Shown in pieces: positions 1 to 6,659 of a stretch of DNA of 24,307 nt. The notes beneath the pieces are model-generated. The model worked only from the letters and a program-made list of their open reading frames with translations, had not been told where the DNA came from and did not search any database. Position 1 is the stretch's first letter, and every line of letters begins with the position of its first letter. Source of the DNA: DATBDE01 sp036270095 (lineage in GTDB: Bacteria; Actinomycetota; Thermoleophilia; Solirubrobacterales; Solirubrobacteraceae); assembly GCA_036270095.1 (NCBI GenBank), contig DATBDE010000152.1:1-24307 (forward strand), in the 5' to 3' direction. The translations under genes were made by a program, and so were the position numbers.

Positions 1-179
<179 letters not shown>

Positions 180-202
180 GCGCCTTTAGACTCCTCGTTT
201 CC

Positions 203-231
203 GAAGGGCCGCCCCCGGGCGGCCCTTCTTT
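203..231 (+). terminator. Intrinsic terminator after the acyl-CoA dehydrogenase
   Basis: A perfect inverted repeat GAAGGGCCGCCC / GGGCGGCCCTTC (203-214 and 217-228) is followed by a short T-rich run (TTCTTTGT). It sits 24 bases after the stop codon of the upstream gene. The two-base gap at the centre means the real loop will open one or two pairs. This is a standard rho-independent terminator shape. Confidence 0.85.
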
Positions 232-271
232 GTGGTGCAATAGGGCTCCAGCCCGAAACGAAGGAGAGCCC

Positions 272-589
272 GTGTCCGTGATCATGTCCTTGCGCGCCGC
301 CGGCGACCCGGCCGCCCTAGAGCGGTACCCCGCCGAGCACCCCGACGAGATCAAGAACATCTCCCAGCGCGGGCAGCAGGCCGGCGCGATCGCCCACCGG
401 TTCTACGGCGCGGAGGGCCAGATCATGGTCGTCGACGAGTGGCCTGATCCCGCGAGCTTCCAGCAGTTCTTCGAGAGCGAACGCGCCAACATCGAGCCGA
501 TCATGGCGGCCTCGGGCATGACCGGCGCGCCCGAGGTCACCTTCTGGCGCAAGCTCGAGACCGGCGACGAGATCGGCTGGGCCGACTGA
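272..589 (+). CDS. Small protein of the dimeric alpha/beta-barrel type, function unknown
   Basis: A 105-residue protein is read from GTG at 272, chosen because AAGGAG (261-266) lies five bases upstream; an in-frame ATG at 284 is the alternative. An ATG farther up at 230 would start inside the preceding terminator and is unlikely. The protein has a beta-strand (residues 1-7), helix, strand with H-x-F-Y-G, strand (QIMVVDEW), then a helix around DPASFQQFF, and ends with a strand VTFWRK. That order resembles the ferredoxin-like antibiotic biosynthesis monooxygenase (ABM) superfamily. No catalytic residues can be assigned, so the fold is inference from pattern and the function is unknown. It converges on the TetR gene with a gap of only three bases. 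Confidence 0.75.
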   Translation: MSVIMSLRAAGDPAALERYPAEHPDEIKNISQRGQQAGAIAHRFYGAEGQIMVVDEWPDPASFQQFFESERANIEPIMAASGMTGAPEVTFWRKLETGDEIGWAD

Positions 590-592
590 GGC

Positions 593-1213
593 TCAGGCCG
601 CCGGGATCCGCAGGGCGTTGGCCCACAGGCGGGTGAGCGTCGCGACGAGGTCCTCGAAGCCCATGCGGTGGCCGCCCACGAAGACCAGCGAGGCCATCCG
701 GCTCACCATCGCGTCCATCGCGTAGGCGGCAGCGAGCGGGTCGAGCGCGGCGTCGGCCAGGCCCTCCTCCTGGAGCCGGCGGATGCTGGCCGCGTTGCGC
801 CGGGCGAAGGCGCGCGCCCGGCGCAGGCGCTGCTGCTTGAAGTCGGCGTCGACGGTGAAGACCTGGTCCATGAGCGCCATGAGCTTGGCGTTGCGCCGGT
901 AGGCCAAGAGGTAGGCGCGGTTGGCCGCCTCGATCGAGGCGAGCGGGCCGGCGTCGGGGTCGGGCGCCTCGCGTACGTGCGGGTGCAGCATCTCGTCGGT
1001 GACGTCGTCCAGGACGGCGGCCAGTGCGTCCTCCTTGGTCGCGAAGTAGCTGTAGAAGGAGCCGGTGGCCACGGCGGCCGCAGCGGCGATGTCCGCGATG
1101 CGGGCGTTGACCAGGCCGTCGCGCTCGAACACCTCGCGCGCCCCGCGCACGAGCGCCGCGCGCGTGCGGGCGCCCCGGGCCGTCCGGGGCTGCGCGTGCT
1201 GAGGGGCGGGCAC
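593..1213 (-). CDS. TetR-family transcriptional regulator
   Basis: This 206-residue protein starts with GTG at 1213. An N-terminal TetR helix-turn-helix covers about residues 14-62: REVFERDG, then IADIAAAAAVATGSFYSYF, the typical recognition helix ending in YxYF, then TKEDAL. The rest is an all-helical ligand-binding and dimer domain that includes a Met/Phe-rich stretch LMALMDQVFTVD. TetR proteins next to acyl-CoA dehydrogenases commonly respond to acyl-CoA or fatty acids (family knowledge). Here the gene is divergent from such an enzyme gene across 57 bases that contain a 20-bp palindrome, so autorepression and control of the dehydrogenase are likely (inference). A farther-upstream in-frame start exists but would cross the palindrome and the -10 element TACCGT, so GTG 1213 is preferred. 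Confidence 0.92.
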   Translation of the reverse strand: MPAPQHAQPRTARGARTRAALVRGAREVFERDGLVNARIADIAAAAAVATGSFYSYFATKEDALAAVLDDVTDEMLHPHVREAPDPDAGPLASIEAANRAYLLAYRRNAKLMALMDQVFTVDADFKQQRLRRARAFARRNAASIRRLQEEGLADAALDPLAAAYAMDAMVSRMASLVFVGGHRMGFEDLVATLTRLWANALRIPAA

Positions 1214-1221
1214 GGAGCGGG

Positions 1222-1263
1222 ACGGTAGCCGAACTTGAATTCGGGTTCAAGTCTCTGTACACC
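1222..1263. promoter_or_regulatory. Divergent promoters with TetR operator palindrome
   Basis: The palindrome ACTTGAA-N6-TTCAAGT spans 1233-1252 in the middle of the gap between the divergent TetR and dehydrogenase genes. On the minus strand TTGAAC (1250-1245), a 17-base spacer and TACCGT (1227-1222) make a promoter 8 bases before the GTG of the TetR gene. On the plus strand TTGAAT (1236-1241), a 16-base spacer and TACACC (1258-1263) lie 7 bases before the ATG at 1271. Each arm of the palindrome thus carries one -35 element, so a bound TetR dimer should block both promoters. Both transcripts would be nearly leaderless. Confidence 0.7.
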
Positions 1264-1270
1264 TCGGGCC

Positions 1271-2500
1271 ATGGACTTCGAACCGAGCGACCGCGGTCGC
1301 GACTTCTCAGAGCGCCTGCAGGGCTTCATGGACGCCTCGGTCCTGCCGGCCGAGCCGGTCTACGAGCAGCAGCTGCGCGACGCCGGCGACCCACACTGCC
1401 AGCCTCCGGTCATGGAGGAGCTCAAGGCCGAAGCGCGCGAGCGCGGCCTGTGGAACCTCTTCCACCCTGACCCCGAGTACGGCCCCGGCCTCTCCAACGC
1501 GGACTACGCGCCCTTGGCCGAGATGCTCGGACGCAGCCCGATCGCCTCGGAGGCGTGCAACTGCTCGGCCCCGGACACCGGCAACATGGAGGTCCTCTCG
1601 CTGTTCGGCACCGAGACGCAGAAGGACCAGTGGCTGCGCCCGCTGCTGGACGGCGACATCCGCTCGGCCTTCGCCATGACCGAGCCCGACGTGGCCAGCT
1701 CGGACGCCACCAACATCGCGCTGCGCATCGAGCGCGACGGCGACGAGTACGTGCTCAACGGGCGCAAGTGGTGGATCTCCAACGTCATGCACCCGCACTG
1801 CCGGATCCTCATCGTCATGGGCAAAACCGAACCCGAGGCGCCGCGGCACCGCCAGCAGTCCATGGTCCTCGTGCCGCTCGACACGCTCGGCGTCACCGTC
1901 GTGCGCGAGCTGCCCGTGTTCGGCTACATCGACCACGAGGGCCACGCCGAGCTGCGGTTCGAGGACGTGCGTGTGCCGGCCGCGAATCTCATCGCCGGCG
2001 AGGGCGAGGGCTTCGCGATCAGCCAGGCCCGGCTCGGCCCAGGGCGCATCCACCACTGCATGCGCACGATCGGCGCGGCCGAGCGCGCGCTGGCGCTCAT
2101 GTGCCGGCGCGCGAGCGAGCGCGTGACCTTCGGCCGCCCCGTGGCCGAGCGGGGCAACATCCAGGACTGGATCGCCGAGGCGCGCATCGAGCTCGAGATG
2201 GTACGCCTGCTCACGCTGAAGACCGCGTGGCTGATGGACACCGTCGGCAACAAGCACGCGCGCACGGAGATCGCGGCGATCAAGGTGGCCGCGCCCAACG
2301 TGGCCCTGAAGATCGTCGATCGGGCCATCCAGGTCCACGGGGGCGGCGGCGTGTCCGACGACTTCCCGCTGGCCTGGACCTACGCGCACCTGCGCACGCT
2401 GCGCCTCGCCGACGGCCCCGACGAGGTGCACAAGCGCACGCTCGCGCGCTTGGAGCTCGCGCCCTATCGCGAGCAGTCCGAGGCGGCGATGTCCGCCTAG
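1271..2500 (+). CDS. Acyl-CoA dehydrogenase, ACAD10/11-like
   Basis: This 409-residue flavoenzyme starts at ATG 1271; an in-frame ATG at 1235 falls within the operator and is rejected. It has the three-part acyl-CoA dehydrogenase fold: an N-terminal helical domain, a middle beta domain with FAMTEPDVASSDATN and KWWISN (FAD and substrate contacts), and a C-terminal helical domain with HHCMRTIGAAERAL, SERVTFGRP and IQVHGGGGVSDDFPLA. At the position of the usual catalytic-base region it reads ADGPDEVH, so D381 replaces the glutamate of the YEGT motif. That pattern is seen in the ACAD10/11 branch, which often handles unusual or 4-hydroxy acyl-CoAs (family knowledge); the substrate here is unknown. 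Its stop overlaps the stop of the convergent thioesterase gene in a shared CTAG. Confidence 0.93.
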   Translation: MDFEPSDRGRDFSERLQGFMDASVLPAEPVYEQQLRDAGDPHCQPPVMEELKAEARERGLWNLFHPDPEYGPGLSNADYAPLAEMLGRSPIASEACNCSAPDTGNMEVLSLFGTETQKDQWLRPLLDGDIRSAFAMTEPDVASSDATNIALRIERDGDEYVLNGRKWWISNVMHPHCRILIVMGKTEPEAPRHRQQSMVLVPLDTLGVTVVRELPVFGYIDHEGHAELRFEDVRVPAANLIAGEGEGFAISQARLGPGRIHHCMRTIGAAERALALMCRRASERVTFGRPVAERGNIQDWIAEARIELEMVRLLTLKTAWLMDTVGNKHARTEIAAIKVAAPNVALKIVDRAIQVHGGGGVSDDFPLAWTYAHLRTLRLADGPDEVHKRTLARLELAPYREQSEAAMSA

Positions 2501-2892
2501 CCCAGCTTGTAGCTCACGAGGCCCTTGGCCACGAGGTCGTCGCCGTCGCGCACGTCGACCTCGCAGAAGCAGACGCTGCGCCCGCGCCGCAGCACGCGCG
2601 CGTCGGCCACGAGGTCGGCGCCGCGCGCGGCGCGCAGGAAGTCGACGGTCAGTCCGATCGTGGCGCCGCGCGGGTTGTCGGTGGGCTCGGCCCCCGACCA
2701 CGCGGCCGCCGTGGCGGCCACGTCGATCAGCGTGCTGATGGCGCCGCCGTGTACGACGTCGGCGATCGTGGTGACGGCCTCGCGGTAGGGGAGGACGACC
2801 CGCACGCGGTCGACCTCGATGTGGTCCAGACGCAGCCCCACGCCCGTGCCGAAGGGCGATTGCTCCATGAATGTGGTGACGAAATCGATCAT
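2497..2892 (-). CDS. PaaI-family hotdog thioesterase
   Basis: A 131-residue single-hotdog protein, the usual length for PaaI/YbgC-like acyl-CoA thioesterases. The hallmark HGGAISTLIDVAAT near residues 48-61 is the central hotdog helix with the catalytic/acidic Asp. The following strands read GATIGLTVDFLRAA and RSVCFCEVDVRDGDDLVAKG, typical for PF03061. It would hydrolyse an acyl-CoA to free acid and CoA; the acyl group cannot be predicted. It lies between beta-oxidation genes and is divergent from the PadR regulator with only 20 bases between the two starts, so PadR probably controls it (inference). The final codon overlaps the opposite dehydrogenase gene through CTAG at 2497-2500. Confidence 0.9.
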   Translation of the reverse strand: MIDFVTTFMEQSPFGTGVGLRLDHIEVDRVRVVLPYREAVTTIADVVHGGAISTLIDVAATAAAWSGAEPTDNPRGATIGLTVDFLRAARGADLVADARVLRRGRSVCFCEVDVRDGDDLVAKGLVSYKLG

Positions 2893-2912
2893 TGCGATAG
2901 AACCTTCTCAAG
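2893..2912. promoter_or_regulatory. Very short divergent control region, thioesterase / PadR
   Basis: Only 20 bases separate the two opposed start codons. They contain a small palindrome AGAA-CC-TTCT (2899-2908), a candidate half of a PadR operator. No convincing -10/-35 pair fits inside, so at least one promoter must lie within the opposing coding region, or the PadR start is farther in than annotated. Confidence 0.35.
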
Positions 2913-3326
2913 ATGCCGGCCGACCGCCGGACCACGCAGGCCGTCGCCGAGACGGCCGCCCGGGGGCCGGGGACGACCGATCCGCTCCTCGGCGAACTGC
3001 GGAGAAGCGGGCTCCTCCCGGTGCTCGTCCTGCACTTCATCGCCGAGGCGCCGTCGTACGGCAACCAGCTCATGGAACGCATCGAGTCCCTCAGCGGCGG
3101 CGCGCTCGCCGTCAACCCGAACACGATGTACCCGCTGCTGCGCTCGCTCGAGGCCAAGGCGCTCGTACGCGGGGAGTGGGAGCACCCCGAGCGCCGCTCA
3201 CGCCGTTTCTACCGCATCACCCCGGCCGGCCGTGACGAGCTCGAGCGCCTGTCCGCCGAGCTCGGCCCTCGCCTGGACGCCATCGCGGCCGCCGTCGAGC
3301 TCATCCGCCGCGAGGTGCTGGGCTAG
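2913..3326 (+). CDS. PadR-family transcriptional regulator
   Basis: A 137-residue protein with a PadR winged helix at about residues 31-105: LLPVLVLHFIAEAPSYGNQL, then NPNTMYPLLRSLEAKALV (recognition helix and wing entry) and RRSRRFYRITPAGRDEL, the typical beta-wing. The C-terminal helix RLDAIAAAVELIRREVL would be the dimerisation helix. Residues 1-25 are polar and variable and no Shine-Dalgarno precedes ATG 2913, so the exact start is uncertain. PadR proteins often repress a neighbouring detoxification or lipid gene in response to small aromatics or lipids (family knowledge). The stop codon overlaps the start of the next gene (TAGTG), implying coupled translation with the SRPBCC protein. Confidence 0.9.
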   Translation: MPADRRTTQAVAETAARGPGTTDPLLGELRRSGLLPVLVLHFIAEAPSYGNQLMERIESLSGGALAVNPNTMYPLLRSLEAKALVRGEWEHPERRSRRFYRITPAGRDELERLSAELGPRLDAIAAAVELIRREVLG

Positions 3327-3790
3327 TGGGCAAGGTCAAGGCCTCGGTGGTGCTGCCGGGCTTCCGCGCCTCCGAGGCCGAGGCGCTCTGGTACGACACC
3401 AGCCGCTGGCCCACGTTCGTGGACGGCTTCGCGCACATCGTCAGCACCGAGGGCGACTGGCCGGCCGCGTCGGGCGTCCTCGTCTGGCAGTCCACGCCGG
3501 CGGGCCGCGGCCGCGTGATCGAGCGGGTGACCGAGTACGAGCCCCGCCTGGGCCAGACCGCCCAGGTCGACGACCCGAAGATGACCGCGATCCAGCGCCT
3601 GGCCTTCAAGCCGAAGGACGAGGGCGTGGAGATCTCGCTCGCACTGGACTACACGCTGAAGGGCGGCGGGCCGCTGCGGCCGTTCACCGACTTCCTCTTC
3701 ATCCGGCGGGCGATCACCGACTCGCTGCGGCGCACCGTCACCCGCTTTGCCCGCGAGCTGCGCGCCGACGCCGAGCTGGAACGCGCGTAA
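3326..3790 (+). CDS. SRPBCC (START/Bet v1-like) family protein
   Basis: This 154-residue protein starts with GTG 3326, overlapping the PadR stop codon by one base. The pattern matches polyketide cyclase/coenzyme-Q-binding SRPBCC proteins: an N-terminal strand (VKASVVLPGF), the helix EAEALWYDTSRWPTFVDGF (usually V-x-D-x-x-x-W-P-x-W/F), successive beta-strands and a long C-terminal helix (RRAITDSLRRTVTRFARELR). These proteins form a hydrophobic cavity that binds lipids or other hydrophobic ligands. No catalytic residue can be named. Coupling to PadR suggests the pair forms a small regulatory or lipid-handling unit with the divergent thioesterase (inference). Confidence 0.85.
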   Translation: MGKVKASVVLPGFRASEAEALWYDTSRWPTFVDGFAHIVSTEGDWPAASGVLVWQSTPAGRGRVIERVTEYEPRLGQTAQVDDPKMTAIQRLAFKPKDEGVEISLALDYTLKGGGPLRPFTDFLFIRRAITDSLRRTVTRFARELRADAELERA

Positions 3791-3847
3791 CGACGGACGA
3801 GATACCCTTCCGCGCCTTCCAAACCGCGAAAGGGTCGTACTGCAAGC

Positions 3848-5845
3848 ATGTTCGTGTTCAAGGCTGCCGTCGTCGGCGCGGGGACCATGGGCGGCCAGAT
3901 CGCCCAGACCATCGCAGCGGCGGGCATTCCGGTCGTCCTCAAGGACGTCTCGCAGGACTTCGTCGACGCCGGGCTGACCGAGGCGCGCAATGTGACCGCG
4001 GGCCAGATGGCGCGCCTGGTCAAGAAGGAGCGCCTCACCCAGGAGGAGGCCGACGCACAGGTCGAGGAAATCGTCGGGCGCATCGCCGGCGCCACCGGCT
4101 ACGCGGGCTTCGGCGATGTCGACTTCGTGATCGAGGCGGTGCCCGAGCGCATGGAGATCAAGCAGGCCGTGTTCGGCGAGCTCGATGCGGTCACACCCGG
4201 CCACGCGATTCTGGCCTCGAACACCTCCTCGCTGTCGATCACCGAGATCGGCGACGCCACGCTGCGGCCCGAGAAGGTCTGCGGCTTCCACTACTTCTAC
4301 CCGGCCTCGGTGCTGCCGCTGGTGGAGATCGTCGAGGGCGACGACACCGAGGCCGACACGATCACCGCGGCGGTCAACTTCGCCCAGGCGATCCGCAAGC
4401 AGCCGATCGTGTGCGAGGAGGTCCCCGGGTTCGTCGTCAATCGCATCCTCAACCGCGGCGTCAGCGAGATCTGGCGCGCCCAGGAGGAGGGCAAGCTCTC
4501 GATCAAGAAGATCGACGAGGCGGCGGTGGCGGCCAACGTCGCCCCGATGGGCCCGTTCATGCTCATCGACCTGCTCGGCCTCGACACCGTGTTCCACGTC
4601 GCCGAGCACCTCAACGCGAGCTACGGCGACCGCTTCTACGTGCCCAAGGGCATGCGCAAGCTGGTCGAGGACGGCAAGCTCGGCGCCAAGGCCGGCGGCG
4701 AGGGCTTCTACAAGGACGGCGAGCCCAACCTCCCCGGCGACGGCGACCCGCCCGAGAACCTGGCCGAGCTGCAGCAGCTGGCCGCCCTGCGCGAGGCCTG
4801 CCTCGTGCTCGAGGAGGGCGTGGCCACCACGCGCGACATCGACTTCGGCCTCATGGGCGGCGCCGGCATGGACCCGCGCCGCGGGCTGCTACCGCCGTTC
4901 TGGCGCGCCGACGTCGACGGGCTCGACGTCGTGCTGGAGAAGATGGAGCAGGCCGAGGAGGACCACGGCGACCGCTTCGCGCCGCCCACGATCCTGCGGC
5001 GCCTCGTCGCCCAGGGGCGCCTCGGGCTCAAGACCGGGCAGGGCTTCTACCCCTACCCGCAGCCCGACGAGGGCGACCAGGCCGACACGGTCAAGCTCGA
5101 GACCCGCGGCCAGGTCGCCATCGCCTGGCTGGCCAACCTGCCGATGAACGCGCTCTCGCCGAGCGTGATCCGCGACCTCGACACGGTGTGGACGCGGGTC
5201 AAGGAGAGCGGCGAGATCCGCACCATGGTCGTCGCCTCGACGGTGCCGCTGCTGTTCAGCGCCGGGGCCGACATCAAGGCCTTCAGGTCGATGGACGAGG
5301 CCGAGGGCCGCGACCTGATCGCCACCGGCCACACGATGTTCCGCGAGTTCGGCACGAACAAGATCACGACCATCGCCGCGGTCAACGGGGTCGCCTTCGG
5401 CGGCGGCTGCGAGCTGGCCATGGCCTGCGACGCGCGCCTTGCCGCCCAGTCGGCCCTGTTCGGCCAGCCCGAGATCAAGCTCGGGATCATCCCCGGCTTC
5501 GGCGGCACCCAGCGGCTGCCCCGGCTCGTGGGCGACGCCAAGGCGCTGGAGATGAACCTGGTCGGCGACGCGATCCGGGCCGAGGAGGCCTACGAGTTCG
5601 GGCTGGTCAACCAGGTGCTGCCCGATCACGAGCTCTTCGACGCCGCGCTGGCGCTCGCCCGCCGGCTCTCCGAGCAGGCGCCGCTGGCGGTGGAGCAGAT
5701 CAAGCAGGTCTCGCACAAGCCGGATCTCGACGAGGGCATCGAGGCCGAGAAGCAGGCCTTCGCGACCGCGTTCCAGACCGCCGACGCCCGTGAGGGCATC
5801 GGCGCCTTCCTGGAGAAGCGCACGCCGACCTTCACGGGCGAGTGA
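3848..5845 (+). CDS. Bifunctional 3-hydroxyacyl-CoA dehydrogenase / enoyl-CoA hydratase (dehydrogenase first)
   Basis: A 665-residue protein carrying two steps of beta-oxidation. The NAD-binding domain begins at once with GAGTMG (G10, G12, G15). The dehydrogenase catalytic pair is H148 and E160, spaced exactly as in known enzymes. Two 3HCDH C-terminal domains follow (about 187-285 and 300-405, each ending near GFYKDG or GFYPYP). The crotonase domain (about 415-665) has both catalytic glutamates, E522 in GGGCELAM and E542 in GQPEIKLG, 20 residues apart as expected. So both activities should be intact. The order is opposite to E. coli FadB, and resembles Bacillus FadN and the archaeal crotonyl-CoA hydratase/3-hydroxybutyryl-CoA dehydrogenase. 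A thiolase partner is not in the window. Its stop overlaps the sirtuin start. Confidence 0.95.
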   Translation: MFVFKAAVVGAGTMGGQIAQTIAAAGIPVVLKDVSQDFVDAGLTEARNVTAGQMARLVKKERLTQEEADAQVEEIVGRIAGATGYAGFGDVDFVIEAVPERMEIKQAVFGELDAVTPGHAILASNTSSLSITEIGDATLRPEKVCGFHYFYPASVLPLVEIVEGDDTEADTITAAVNFAQAIRKQPIVCEEVPGFVVNRILNRGVSEIWRAQEEGKLSIKKIDEAAVAANVAPMGPFMLIDLLGLDTVFHVAEHLNASYGDRFYVPKGMRKLVEDGKLGAKAGGEGFYKDGEPNLPGDGDPPENLAELQQLAALREACLVLEEGVATTRDIDFGLMGGAGMDPRRGLLPPFWRADVDGLDVVLEKMEQAEEDHGDRFAPPTILRRLVAQGRLGLKTGQGFYPYPQPDEGDQADTVKLETRGQVAIAWLANLPMNALSPSVIRDLDTVWTRVKESGEIRTMVVASTVPLLFSAGADIKAFRSMDEAEGRDLIATGHTMFREFGTNKITTIAAVNGVAFGGGCELAMACDARLAAQSALFGQPEIKLGIIPGFGGTQRLPRLVGDAKALEMNLVGDAIRAEEAYEFGLVNQVLPDHELFDAALALARRLSEQAPLAVEQIKQVSHKPDLDEGIEAEKQAFATAFQTADAREGIGAFLEKRTPTFTGE

Positions 5846-6600
5846 CCGTCGCATCGAGCACCGACGTCCAGCGCTTGGCCGCTCTCATCCGCGAGGCCGG
5901 CTCGGTCGTCGCGCTCACTGGGGCGGGGATCTCGGTGCCCTCGGGGATCCCCGACTTCCGCTCGCCCGGCACCGGGCTGTGGGAGAAGGTCGACCCGATG
6001 GAGGTCGCGCACATCGACGTGTTCGGACGCGACCCCGAGCGGTTCTGGCACTTCTACGGCGACCGCTTCGCGACGCTGCGCACCAAGCAGCCCAACGGGG
6101 CGCACGACGCGCTGGTCGCGCTCGAGCGCGCCGGGCACCTGGACGCGGTGATCACGCAGAACATCGACCAGCTGCACCGCCGCGCGGGCACGCAGGAGCT
6201 GATCGAGGTCCACGGGTCGATCGCAACCTGCTCGTGCCTGCGCTGCGGCGGGCGCGTCGAGCTCGACGAGGCACGCAAGCGCCTGGCCGCCGACCCGGCC
6301 GGCGTGCCGCGCTGCGGCTGCGGCAGCCCGCTCAAGCCCGACGTGGTCCTGTTCGGGGAAATGCTCGACGAGGCCCGGATGGAGCGTGCCTTCGCGCTGG
6401 CGGCGGGCGCCGACGTCCTGCTCTGCATCGGCTCCTCGCTCGAGGTCTACCCGGTGGCGGGGCTGCCCCAGGTCACGCTGCAGGCCGGCGGCGCCGTGGC
6501 CATCGTCACCCAGGGCCCGACGTCGTTTGACCGCGAGGCAACCGTGCGCCTCGGCGGCGACGTCGTCGACGAGCTGCGCGCGGTCGTCGCCGCGCTCTAG
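5842..6600 (+). CDS. Sir2-family NAD-dependent protein deacylase (sirtuin)
   Basis: A 252-residue sirtuin starting with GTG 5842 inside the stop of the upstream gene (GTGA overlap). Motifs: GAGIS at 27-31 and GIPDFR at 35-40 (NAD binding), TQNID at 105-109, catalytic H124 in EVHGS, and FGE after the zinc module. Zinc ligands are C132 and C135, then C158 and C160, so the second pair is CxC, one residue shorter than usual. Overall the sequence follows Thermotoga-type Sir2, but Y72 and R75 (FYGDR) align with the Tyr/Arg pair that binds succinyl/malonyl groups in SIRT5 and CobB. It probably removes acyl groups, perhaps acidic ones, from lysines. Coupling to a beta-oxidation enzyme fits control of, or repair after, acyl-CoA-driven protein acylation (inference). 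Confidence 0.93.
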   Translation: MTVASSTDVQRLAALIREAGSVVALTGAGISVPSGIPDFRSPGTGLWEKVDPMEVAHIDVFGRDPERFWHFYGDRFATLRTKQPNGAHDALVALERAGHLDAVITQNIDQLHRRAGTQELIEVHGSIATCSCLRCGGRVELDEARKRLAADPAGVPRCGCGSPLKPDVVLFGEMLDEARMERAFALAAGADVLLCIGSSLEVYPVAGLPQVTLQAGGAVAIVTQGPTSFDREATVRLGGDVVDELRAVVAAL

Positions 6601-6613
6601 GGGACAACGCAAA

Positions 6614-6639
6614 GCGGCGGCGGTGAGAACCGCCGCCGC
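6614..6639. terminator. Bidirectional terminator between sirtuin and lipoprotein genes
   Basis: A perfect 10-bp stem GCGGCGGCGG / CCGCCGCCGC with a six-base loop TGAGAA lies between two convergent genes. Downstream on the minus strand there is a modest T-rich run (CTTTGCGTTGT); the plus-strand side (CTGCGCGCCTCTTC) is poorer in T. It most likely serves both genes, better for the minus-strand one. Confidence 0.7.
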
Positions 6640-6659
6640 CTGCGCGCCTCTTCAGGCTC

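Noticed and set aside
1235..1270. Upstream ATG for the second acyl-CoA dehydrogenase
   Set aside because: It falls within the palindrome and before the -10 element; the added residues look non-coding.
1555..5793. A 1412-codon open frame on the plus strand, and other long open frames such as 21248-24121 minus
   Set aside because: They lie across well-supported genes in other frames, are rich in Arg/Ala/Pro/Gly, and show no family motifs. They result from the very high GC content.
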